A DNA stretch of 64,000 nucleotides from Rhinopithecus roxellana (lineage: Eukaryota; Chordata; Mammalia; Primates; Cercopithecidae), in assembly GCF_007565055.1 (NCBI RefSeq), contig NC_044554.1:56763676-56827675 (forward strand), given 5' to 3'. The translations under genes were made by a program, and so were the position numbers. Of the stretch, positions 11,185 through 20,379 are shown piece by piece. Numbering within the stretch: the stretch's first letter is position 1; each line of letters starts with the position of its first letter. Under the pieces are notes generated by a model, which worked only from the letters and a program-made list of their open reading frames with translations, was not told the origin of the DNA and did not search any database.

Positions 11185-11400
11185 AAAGGATTTTAATCAT
11201 AAAAGATGCAAGATTGTATTTGCTTTTGGGGAAGGTCCAGAAAACTACAATATTGAGGATAAACTGGAGGGTACTGGGCATATCTGGATGAAAAAAAGCA
11301 AAAGTGATAGAAAAGAGTTGAGGGGAATATATTGAGGGGCTATTTAGACAATACTCAGGGAGGGATTAGAGAGAGATTTGAAGAAAGAAGGTATCTAGGT
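11185..11400 (-). mobile_element. Possible L2 fragment
   Basis: AAAGGATTTTAATCATAAAA followed by a 'ttgcttttggggaaggtcc..aaactggaggg' stretch is in the order of the reverse-complement L2 text (gggttttaagcaggggag..gatttgcgtttt..ggattggaggg). The match is weak and by eye. Confidence 0.3.
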
Positions 11401-12044
11401 GACTCTCAGATTTGAGCAGCCCCTTATATCATGGAGTCAGTACTTATCATATTTGACTACTAGTCTAATGAGCCTTCTATCGCATTATATAATGCCTATT
11501 CTGACATCTAATTTCAGAATCTCAGATGAATCACCCAGTCCTTCTGTACTTCTTCATCATCAGACAAGAAAGGACAGCAATCTTAAATTATTCTCCCTAC
11601 TTCCTTTTCTTTTTTTATTATTATTCTCCCTACTTCCTACCCGCAATCCCATTTCCCAAACTTTTCTCTCTCCCCCAACTAAAGTAAGGTGGGAATCCTT
11701 AATCAACATTACTCAATCAATAGAATTAGGTAACCTCATAACTGTGAGCTCTCCATCTCTGCAAATCTAGGAATGAGGGGACATGGATCTCTGGGATGCT
11801 AACAGGAATTGTGTGCAGGGAGACCTAACTGGCATAAGGATGCAAGATCCCCCCAGTCTTCTCTAGCTGTAGACTGATTGATGTGGTACAATAGTATTTC
11901 CTGATGGAAATTAAAATATATGTGAACAACATACTTAATCAAGAGTCTCTGATCAAACTTTATTAATGTGAGAGTCAGGCCACCATAGGATTCTGTGGAC
12001 CAGTGTCCAAAACACTTTCTGGCAGGTTTGTGGGTAGGACGGAA
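11401..12044. other. Unassigned sequence
   Basis: Includes a 123-codon plus-strand frame (11399-11770), the longest non-repeat frame in this part. It is rich in Leu/Ser/Pro from a pyrimidine-rich strand and resembles no protein family, so I do not call it a gene. Confidence 0.5.
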
Positions 12045-12205
12045 CCATGTGAACAGGAGACCTAGGTTCTGGGTCAGCCTCTGATTTAGGTGAGCTGGGT
12101 AATTAAGGGTAAGTCATCCCCTGCTATCAAACTTGGTTTTATTGTCTATAAAATAAGGAATTTGGACTCCAACGTCTTTCCCAGGTTTGATGTTCTGTGC
12201 CTCAG
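12045..12205 (+). mobile_element. MIR SINE
   Basis: AGACCTAGGTTCTGGGTCAG, then GGGTAATTAAGGGTAAGTCA and GTTTTATTGTCTATAAAATA follow the MIR core (tRNA-derived ancient SINE: ...ctgtgtgaccttgggcaagt..tttcctcatctgtaaaat...). Confidence 0.7.
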
Positions 12206-12559
12206 GGAATTTCTATAAAATGTAGTTTCATGCTTTCATTTTCATGAACTCTAGCAAATGGGAACTAATGACTCATTCAAAGTATATTAATTTACCTGGA
12301 GTCTGTTAGGGAAACGGAAATAGTATGGTTAAAAAATAGAACTGATATTTTTCTTCCTGCCAACCCAGCAAACATCAGAGACAGGAAAAGGCTTCGCTTA
12401 ATAGTGAAACACCACGCTCTATGGGGTGCCACAGTTTACAACATACTTCACAGAGGAGGCATCGACAGCAGGGAAAAGTACAACTTTTATTTTTTCCACT
12501 TGGAATTAAGAGTGTTTTTCATTGCACTCTATGCCCAGGGCTTTAGCTTTTGAATCAGG

Positions 12560-12935
12560 TGATGAAAGAGAGCCTGGAGCGATTAATGGCGTTGTCTACC
12601 GGGGTTCTACAGCAGAACGGCGAATTCGGTGTTCGGCCCCCTAGTGGAGACATACTCTGATTGCAAGTTTCTTTTACTAGGAAGGAGAATCACATCTACA
12701 ACTGCGGGGGATCAATGGGTGAGAGAGAGAGAGACACCGCGTCACATGATTTGTGTCTGTCACGGTCTGATTCCTATCTGTGACAGATATAAAGACTGCC
12801 AGACGTGGAGCTAAACAGTCCCAAGTCTGAGTGGGTCCTAGGTTGGCCATTAGGGAGCTTTGTGAGTCTGGAAATCAATCTCAGAGTTCCAGTGTTTGCA
12901 TTATGTGAGTGTCTCCCCACGCCGGGCTTTGTTCT
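12560..12935. promoter_or_regulatory. Candidate regulatory block: CpG-enriched single-copy sequence
   Basis: About 14 CpG dinucleotides lie in about 370 bp, against very few in neighbouring unique sequence. The block shows no interspersed repeat. It has a CTCF-like core at 12636-12647, a TATAAAG at 12788-12794, and an inverted repeat TCTGTCAC/GTGACAGA at 12756-12763 and 12780-12787. This would fit a distal element or an isolated promoter. There is no splice or coding evidence for an exon. Confidence 0.4.
12634..12650 (-). promoter_or_regulatory. CTCF-type motif (CCACTAGGGGGC on minus strand)
   Basis: The plus strand reads GCCCCCTAGTGG at 12636-12647. Its reverse complement CCACTAGGGGGC fits every position of the CTCF core CCASYAGRKGGC. 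It sits in the CpG-enriched block and outside any recognised repeat. Occupancy is unknown. Confidence 0.55.
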
Positions 12936-13057
12936 TTAAATGGAGTAATACATCCACATATGCTTTGTGAAATGTAAGTGCTTGGTACCTACCAATTTCT
13001 ATTATTAGTTACATTTTTAAAATACCTATTAGTTTTTTGAATGCCTAAACCATTTTT

Positions 13058-13187
13058 TTTTTCTTTTTTTTTTTTTTAACTTTTAAGTTCAGGGGTGCAT
13101 GTGCAGATTTGTTATACAGGTAAACTCGTGTCATGGGGGTTTGTTGTACAAATTATTTCATCACCCAGGTATTAAACCTAGTACTCA
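13058..13187 (-). mobile_element. L1 3' UTR, part of an internally deleted antisense L1
   Basis: T-rich run, then AACTTTTAAGTTCAGGGGTG, CAGATTTGTTATACAGGTAA and CATCACCCAGGTATTAAACC: the reverse complement of the L1PB/L1MA 3' UTR. It stops at the usual lead-in to the G-rich polypurine region. Confidence 0.9.
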
Positions 13188-13191
13188 TAAA

Positions 13192-13395
13192 TTATTGTCT
13201 GTGATCCCTTCCGCTGGATAGTAGACCTTTATTGGATGAATAGTTTGCAAAAATTTTATCCCGTTCTGTAGGTTGTCTATTTGCTCTGTTGATAGTTTCT
13301 TTTGCTGTGTAGAAGCTCTTTAGTTTAATTATATCGCATTTGCCAATTTTGCTTTTGTCCCAATTGCTTTTGGTGTCTTCATATAAGTGCATGAA
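13192..13395 (-). pseudogene. L1 ORF2 fragment joined to the 3' UTR by a deletion
   Basis: Minus-strand peptide DIIKLKSFYTAKETINRANR then QPTERDKIFANYSSNKGLL is L1 ORF2p from between the RT and C-terminal domains. It is joined within a few bases to 3' UTR text at 13187. By consensus order about 1 kb (ORF2 end and proximal 3' UTR) is missing. The open frame is about 66 codons. Confidence 0.85.
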
Positions 13396-13510
13396 GTGAT
13401 GAATACACTACCTTATTTGATCATCACACAACATATATCAAGATATCAAGTTGTATCCCATAAATATGTACAATTACAGTGTGCCCATTAAAATAATCAA
13501 TTAAAAGTTT
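13396..13510 (+). mobile_element. L1M 3' end, sense orientation
   Basis: AAGTGATGAATACACTACCT, then ATATCAAGATATCAAGTTGT and CCCATAAATATGTACAATTA match the L1MA/MB 3' terminal text (aagtgatggat...atatcaaaacatcatgttgta...cttaaatatatacaatt). Confidence 0.65.
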
Positions 13511-14784
13511 TTAAAAATGCAGAAAATAAACTAAAAAAATCTCTAAAGAGGTAAAATTTTATATATTTGAATAGAAAAAAATATTCTTCCACATTTGTCC
13601 CCTTTATCAATCACCTCTCATCCTTATCCAGTGTCTTCTCTGAACTCACAACTGCACTATCAAGTGAAAAAAATCTTAGATAAAATTTGAATATTTACTT
13701 AAGACTTACCTCATATCAACTGAAGAGTTAATAAGAGATCGGCAAAGTTCCTGAACTTAAATAAAAACAAAAGTTAATAGTTAACAGTTAAATAACTTAA
13801 TAAGAAGATAATGCCACCTACCTATAAGAAATCCATATTAAATATAAAGATAAAAGTAGGTTAGATGTTAACGCATGGAAAAGATAGCTATTTTGACAGT
13901 AGTCTGATTTAAGATGAAATTACTTCAAAGAGCTTCTCTACAAGTTGTTTAATATCTCTACGGTAAAAGTACCTAAAATTTGTAACTGACTATTTAAGGG
14001 TAATGGGATTATCTAGCCTTTTATCTTTTTATTTTGATTGTCCTATATGTTAACAGTAAATCACCAAAATTATCCTTATTGAGATAAAAACATCATCTCA
14101 AACTAATTCAAAAGCAATGAGTAATATGTGTGAAACTGACAAGATTAACTACCTCTCTCAAAATATAAATGTACTTGCCTTCTTTCTTCCCAATACTTTC
14201 TCCAAGAAGCACACAAACCTTGCGGCACACAGAGAGCAGCTGACTATTATGGCAAAGCATTCCTCCTGTTTCCCCAGATGTGTTTGTGTATCATCTTAGT
14301 CTACACAATACACCCTCCCTTTTCCTCTTTATCACACATTTCTGAGAACCTCTTTTAAATTGACAAGTATCTCAGTATTTAAGAAATAGAGAATTTTTTC
14401 TGTTTGAAACTACGCAATATTCCAGTATAACCAAACAAAGTAGATGAGCCTTCTGGGTCAGGATCTATGGTAACAGTCAGAAAGAAAAGCCATGCTAAAA
14501 CTTTAGCAAGGAAAAAGGATGAGGAGGGAGGGTGAGGGGCAGGCAGTGATGGTGGAATGGGAAGGCGGGTGTGTAATAATGGGTTGATTTGAGAGTCTGA
14601 AACAGAGGGCAGAAGAAACTGCATTTGGGTAGGAGTGGGAGAAAGAAGTGGTCAGCCCACCCCCTCCAGGAGCCCCATATCCTGGCTTATATGTTCTGAT
14701 GATACCCTAAACCTCCAGGAGACACTAGAGACGAGAACTTCTCTACTCTGAGCCACAGGGAAGTTCTAGCTTCCCAGAGACATT
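13511..14784. other. Unassigned sequence
   Basis: AT-rich, no gene or family recognised. The 81-codon minus frame at 14379-14624 comes from a purine-rich stretch near 14515-14570 and looks accidental. Confidence 0.5.
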
Positions 14785-15030
14785 GGATTGCCTTCCTGAA
14801 ATGCCTATCAGCCAAATCAAGACTCCTTCTACTCTTGCATAACACCATGAACTTTCCTTCACAGGCCTTATATCTTAGGTATAAATTTATTTCTTTGATT
14901 ATTTATTTAATATTTGTATTTTCTAATAGATGATAAGCTTTGTTGTGGGTAAAGTTTTTGCCACTGTATAACCAGCGCCTGGCACTAAATGCTCAGTTAG
15001 TGTTTGCCGAATGAAAAAATTAATTAATGA
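14785..15030 (+). mobile_element. L2 LINE 3' end
   Basis: GATTGCCTTCCTGAAATGCC, then TTTATTTCTTTGATTATTTA, TGCCACTGTATAACCAGCGC and CTGGCACTAAATGCTCAGTT followed by ..TTTGCCGAATGAA follow the L2 3' terminus. Confidence 0.7.
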
Positions 15031-15136
15031 TGTGGATGAGAAGGCCACTCTGCACTTCTCCAAGATAATTATTCAGAAAGACTTGGCTCTTTCTTTCCTG
15101 CCCTGCTGGCCTCTTTTGTGAATAGTAAACCTAGTA

Positions 15137-16312
15137 CAGTCATGTATCACTTAAAAATGGGGATGCATTCTGCATCGTTGTGTGAACCTCATAAAGTATA
15201 CTTTCGCAAACCATACAGCCTGCTCATGTCTAGGCTATTTGGTGTAGCCCATTGCGCCTAGCACCTGTACAGCATTATAGTATACTGAGTACTGTGTATG
15301 TATACTGAGTATTGTAGGCAATTGTAACACATGAAAAGTATTTGTGTATCTAAACATAGAAAAGGTAAAGTAAAAACACAGTATAAAAAAATGGTACACT
15401 TGCATGGGACACTTAGCATGAATACAGCTTACAGGACTGGAAGCTGCTCTGGGTGGTGAGTGTTGAGTGAATGTGAAGGCCTAGAACATTACTGTAGACT
15501 ACTGTAGATCCTATGAACACTGTACAAGTAGGCTACATTAAATTTATATAAAAATGTTGTTCTTTCTATAATAAATTAACCATAGGTTACTGTAATGTTT
15601 TTACTTTACAAACTATTTTTTATTTATCATTTCGACTCTTTTTTAGTAATAATTGAAAACACAAACACATTGTACAGGCACACAAAATATTTTTTTCTTT
15701 ATATCTGTATTCTATAAGCTTTTTTCTGTTTTTAATTTTTTTTCTTTTAATTATTTTACTCTTAAAACTTAAAAAAAAAAAAAACAGACACACACACACA
15801 CATTAGCCTAGTTCTACACAGGGTCAGGATCATCAATATCACTATCTTCCACCTCCACATCTTGTCCCACTGGAAGGTCTTCAAGGACAATAACACACAG
15901 GGAGCTGTCACCTCCTATGATAACAATGCCTTCTTCTGGAATCCCTCCTGAAGGACCCACTTGAGGTTGTTTTACAGTTAACACTTTTTAAATGTAAATA
16001 GAAGAAGTACACTATAAAATGACATTTTAAAACGTAGCATAGTAAATACATAAAGCAGCAAAAGTTGTTTATCAAGTATTATGTATTGCCGTACATAATT
16101 ATATTGCTAGACTTTTATATGACTGGCAGTACAGTAACTTTGTTTACACCAGCATCGCCACAAACACATGAGTAACGTGTTGCACTATGATGTTAGGACG
16201 GCTATAACATCACTATGTGATAGGAATTTTTCAGCTCCCTTATAATCTTAGGGCACCTTGTCATAAATGTGGCCCATCACTTACTTCAACACTGTTATGC
16301 AGTGCAGGACCA
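15137..16312 (-). mobile_element. Tigger-type (pogo/Tc1-mariner) DNA transposon, complete internal-deletion derivative
   Basis: Begins CAGTCATGTATCACTTAAAA after a TA and ends ..GTTATGCAGTGCAGGACCA before another TA, as expected for TA target duplication. Internal text follows one long Tigger consensus without large gaps: TGTGTATCTAAACATAGAAA, GGACTGGAAGCTGCTCTGGG, ACAGGGTCAGGATCATCAAT, CACCAGCATCGCCACAAACA. At about 1.18 kb it is much shorter than an autonomous Tigger, so it is a non-autonomous derivative. I believe the Tigger3 group but cannot confirm the subfamily. The strand is set by the transposase remnant. Confidence 0.85.
15814..15975 (-). pseudogene. Tigger transposase C-terminal tail remnant
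   Basis: A 53-codon uninterrupted minus-strand reading ends at a stop at 15814-15816. It reads VKQPQVGPSGGIPEEGIVII, then about ten residues, then LEDLPVGQDVEVEDSDIDDP and a short end. The acidic tail after LPVGQDVEVED is typical of Tigger transposases. No catalytic DDE domain remains in the element, so this is a fossil. Confidence 0.65.
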
Positions 16313-16499
16313 TAATGAAGCTGATACAGTGGTAGGATGGTCCCAATTTACACATGATTACACAAAACTCAGAAAGACTCTATGGACAGATGCCCAAAAC
16401 TGTTAGCCTGGTTAGCATTTTCAAACCTTTCCATAAGGCAGTCCCCACCAGGCATGTCTGTACATAATCTCACCAGTTTGAGTTATAATCATTCTGGCT
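16313..16499. other. Unassigned sequence
   Basis: Short unrecognised stretch between two DNA transposons. Confidence 0.4.
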
Positions 16500-16651
16500 A
16501 AAAATTACAATGAATTGTCTCAATTGACTGCTTAGAATCTCCTGGGAATCTTTTAAAACTCCCAATCCTCAGACAGCACCTATGTGAAGTTAAATGATAA
16601 TGTCTTTGGATATGAACCAGATATCAGCAAATACATAGTTGAGAGCCACTG
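16500..16651. mobile_element. hAT-Charlie MITE (MER5/MER58-like)
   Basis: CTTAGAATCTCCTGGGAATC followed by TTTTAAAACTCCCAATCCTC, and the terminal GTTGAGAGCCACTG at 16638-16651, match the ends of hAT-type MITEs (..gttgagaaccactg). Diverged; subfamily uncertain. Confidence 0.55.
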
Positions 16652-17059
16652 CTCTATCTCCAACTTTTCCAGTGACTTTCACACCATTCTTCTTTTCCCT
16701 TTTGACAACAGGGATCTCTTGATAAACTAATGAGCACACAGCCCAAAAAAAAAAAACAAAGTAGAAGGAAGAGAATGGTGAGAGAGAAAACAGTTGGGCT
16801 GATGGGTAGCAAACACAATGGATTGTAGTAGTATGAGCAAAAATCTTGTGCACGAAGAAAATAAATACATAAAATCAATAAATAAAATAAATAAAATAGA
16901 AGAAGAGACTGCTTTGATTTGAATTCTATTGATCCTAATAGACAAAACTTAACAGGAAAAAAAGCATAGTTCTGTAATTTGGTGAAAAAAAATCAACTTA
17001 CACATATAGGTTGAGGGAGAGGTGACTAAACATGAACCAATATGGTGAAAATAAAGGAG
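16652..17059. other. Unassigned sequence with A-rich simple stretches
   Basis: Contains an A12 run at about 16744-16755 and AAATAAATA repeats at 16861-16900. Three overlapping minus-strand frames (16590-16945) translate these and match nothing. Confidence 0.45.
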
Positions 17060-17462
17060 TGTATTAGCTCAGGCTATAGAAGGGGTTCTATAGTACCATA
17101 GAAAGGGTGATTTAAACAACAGAAATGTATTTTGCACAGTTCTGAGGACCAAAAGTCTAAGATCAGGGTGCCCTCATGGTCAATTTTTGATGAGGGCTCT
17201 CTTCCTAGCTTGTAGATGGCTACCTTTTTGCTGTGTGCTCACACAGTCTTTCTCAGTGTCCTTAAAGAGGAGCTTTGGTGTCTCTTCCTGTTCTTATAAA
17301 GCCACTGGCCTTCTCTAATTAGGGACCCACTCTTGTCACCTCATTTAATCTTCATCACCCCCTCACAGGCTCTGTCTCCCTATACCTGTACTGTCACATT
17401 AAGGGTTAACGTATCAACATATGAATTTAGTGGGGAAAGAAACAAAATTCAGCACATAACAA
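17060..17462 (+). mobile_element. MLT1-type MaLR (ERVL) LTR
   Basis: TGTATTAGCTCAGGCTATAG, then GGTGATTTAAACAACAGAAA, CACAGTTCTGAGGACCAAAA, TTCTTATAAAGCCACTGGCC and ATTCAGCACATAACA follow the MLT1 LTR order (..cttaaacaacagaaatttat..cacagttctggagg..cttataaggac..caacatatgaat..). Solo LTR with no adjoining internal region. Confidence 0.8.
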
Positions 17463-17544
17463 GGTGATTTGCTTGAGTCTGGGCAAACTATAAGTCAATC
17501 ATGACTGCCAATATTTGTTTTTATGTCGATATAAATAAAAATGA

Positions 17545-17645
17545 TAGTGGTTATTTATGGAGATCTACCATGGGGCAGGCACTGTAACACAGTATAATAC
17601 ATAATACATGGGCCTATCTCATTTAATATATGGGGAGACACTCAT
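17545..17645 (-). mobile_element. MIR-like fragment
   Basis: TACCATGGGGCAGGCACTGT, and CCTATCTCATTTAATAT after a gap, resemble the reverse complement of the MIR 3' end (actatgtgccaggcactgtt..ctcatttaatcctcac). Confidence 0.4.
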
Positions 17646-18067
17646 AGGATTGTCCAAAGAAAGCCTCTTCAAGGTCATGAGAAAGGGAGTTTCCCATTTC
17701 CAGTAAGAGCTGGTTGTATCCAAATTAACCTGTCATGTTAGCAGTGTCCCATGTCTTCCAATAACCTGAAATTAATTTCTCAGAAAGTCACCAGGTACCA
17801 TCAGCCAGGGCTCAGACAACTCTTTGCAGTTGGTGTCTAAACCCTGGTAATTGCCTGAGCTCTAGCTTGTATTTGTATTTGAAGAAGGTAGATAAGGAGG
17901 CAGGATCCCTGTCTGAGAACATAAACCTGCCTATATCCTGCAACTTTTTCCAAATCCCTGCAGGTGTCCCAATGATATAGGACAGTGTGCCACTTCTGGA
18001 TGAACTTTGGCTGGTCCATTTCCTCAAAAAATCCTCTTTCCCAAGCAAGTCTATTTTTAAATCCTAT
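17646..18067. other. Unassigned sequence
   Basis: No family or gene recognised. Two overlapping minus-strand frames of 78-79 codons at 17812-18076 occupy the same DNA in different frames and match nothing. Confidence 0.45.
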
Positions 18068-18222
18068 GCTTCTCAAATGTTTATGGACATATAAAATACA
18101 GGGAGGATTTCTATAAAATGCAGATTCTAATTCAATCTGTTTGCAGTGTGCCTAAGCTCTGCAACTTCTAAAAGCTCTAGGTGATGCCACTGCTGCTGAA
18201 ACAAGGGTCATGCTTTGAGTAA
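18068..18222 (-). mobile_element. MER5A-type hAT-Charlie MITE
   Basis: CTTCTCAAATGTTTATGGAC, then TATAAAATGCAGATTCTAAT, CTCTAGGTGATGCCACTGCT and TCATGCTTTGAGTAA are the reverse-complement MER5A order. Opposite orientation to the copy at 3252-3408. Confidence 0.8.
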
Positions 18223-18279
18223 TAAGTATGTTTTGAGTAACACACTTTGAGGTATGGTGTTGTACTTACCTTCTCTAGC

Positions 18280-18422
18280 TTCCTATCACTCCTTTGATCC
18301 TGACAACAATCTTCTGAGGATTCTTGTTTCTAATCCTAGTCATCATTTTGTGTATTAGAAAAATTAAGGCCAAAAGAGACTATGGAATCATAGATTAAGA
18401 GACAGATACCAAAGCTTCAGTT
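18280..18422 (-). mobile_element. MIR SINE fragment
   Basis: TTTGATCCTGACAACAATCT, TCATTTTGTGTATTAGAAAA and TTAAGGCCAAAAGAGAC follow the reverse-complement MIR (..aatcctcacaacaacc..cattttacagatgaggaaa..gaggcacagagag). Confidence 0.5.
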
Positions 18423-18889
18423 ATGTCTTTTGGAAAAGAGACAATGTACCTCTTTCTTCTTTCTTCTTTCTCTTCCTTTACAGTTTCAGTGATATTATTT
18501 TGAAGAATTATAACTCACGTTATGATTATCCAAGCTATTTACTTTTGTGCCAACCTATTAGCTCTGGGAAAACATGGAGAAAGATTCTGGATTTTGATAT
18601 GAGTCACAACTCACCAATCAATTAACTGTCTTTCTTAGATCTAATTAGCTGTAAGTTTAGTGGGTGGCAGCTAGAACTGACTTCAGAAACAGTTAAGAAG
18701 CCACCAGTTGGGTAATGTTGGAAAACTTTATTTTCCTTTATTTTGATTTTTCTTAAACCCATGACACCTAGGACGTAGAAGAATGAATAAAAGAATGAAT
18801 AAATGTATTGGTAAGTAAATGAGATTCTTGTATTAGGCTCAAGGGTTGAATGGGTTATTCTTCTCTAGGAAAACCAGGAGATGATTAAT
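18423..18889. other. Unassigned sequence
   Basis: Unrecognised, with a short TTTCTTC-rich stretch at 18452-18480 and AATGAATAA-type stutters at 18781-18806. Confidence 0.45.
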
Positions 18890-18942
<53 letters not shown>

Positions 18943-18995
18943 GATAGATACATAGATCACATACACACATATATATGTATATATATACATATATG
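18890..18995. repeat. (AGAT)13 microsatellite and adjacent (TA)-rich palindrome
   Basis: About 13 perfect AGAT units at 18890-18942, then interrupted copies to about 18957. At about 18967-18994 an alternating TA/TG tract is nearly self-complementary around TATATATA. Confidence 0.95.
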
Positions 18996-20379
18996 AATTT
19001 TTTACTGTTCGGTATCATATATTTTATTTAAATTTATATAAAATGTGTACAACAGACATATGCTTGTGTCATATAAAATAAGCATAAAGAAGCAAATATT
19101 TTTATGCTTTATGCATGTCCTTCAAATGAACTAATCAGCATCACTTCAAAATGATACTAAAACCATGTGATTCAAAAAAGAGATAAATTAAACTCGTGAA
19201 CTGGTCTGTATTCTGCCCATTTAAAATAATTTACATGAGTTTCAAAGTGATAGTGTAACCAGGTTCACTTCACTGAACCTATTTGCATATCTATCTGAAT
19301 GCAAAGCACAGAAAGAAAGTGAATTGCTGTTTAGCTTTCTTCCCTGGAGTTCTCTGCATGATTCACCTCTTGCTGATGGGCGTACCAAAGCCCCTAGGGA
19401 GGCATTTACAAAACGGGCTTACAAATTTGTTTATGTGTAATACCCTCTTCACCAAAACAACAAAAATCACCATGATCGTGCAACTAAAGCAACTCCTTCC
19501 ATTAAATCTGCTGTTCCTACTCATTTTCCACTCTATTCTTTTAATACAGTTTTAATTTGAAATTATTATTCTATTTAACCCCTTAAAAGTTATTTTACAC
19601 GTGTAACAAGATATCAGCTATTCATTAAGTAGCTCTTCTAAGCTTGGCTCTATATTAGGCACTGGATAAACCCAGATACAAGTTTTAATGAGTCATTTTC
19701 TCATTATTATAAGAATAAAATATATAAATATTATATATTACATAATATTTATATATAACATATACATATTTTATATAAAATATATATAAAATATAAATAT
19801 ATAAAACTGAATCAATATAATATCCTCTAATATTATTTAGAATTTTAATATATAAATATTAAACATCATATAAATAGTTCAACGTAATTTCCAACTCCAA
19901 TGCTTCTAAGAGTTTTAGCCATTTGTAGTTATTTCTTCTGTATCCCTCCAGAAAGGATACGTTTATATGCATGTGGTTGAGCATCTGTAGTATACTCTTA
20001 AGTTATATGCATCTGTCTTTCTATATTTTCCAAGTAAACAATCTTCCAAAACAAAAAAATATAACTTCTACACTTTTGGTGTTATCCTCAAAATAGTAAA
20101 TAATATAGATTCTTGAATATCAGTGCCTGGCAATGTATCTGTTAACTCATCAACCCTTCATATCCTATTCCCATGAATCCATTCTGGTTTGGGTATTTAA
20201 CTCTATGTATGACTTTTTCTCTCAACTCCTACTACATTAATCAAACTGTAATTTAAACAACTGAATCAACTTACTTATTTCTGAAGCATTGGGCTCCTTT
20301 TGAAAAGGATTACTTTAATTTCTCTATTTTACAATTCTGTGTTTTACTGGCTTTACTTGAAAGAAAGGCATTTGATATT
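18996..20379. other. Unassigned AT-rich sequence
   Basis: 19700-19870 is almost pure A/T, with many ATATTTATATA-type palindromic words. The 90-codon frame at 19283-19555 resembles no family. The rest is unrecognised. Confidence 0.5.

Noticed and set aside
11399..11770. A 123-codon plus-strand frame as a small gene.
   Set aside because: No family resemblance, composition follows the pyrimidine-rich strand, and no promoter or splice context. A single frame of this length is expected by chance in 64 kb.
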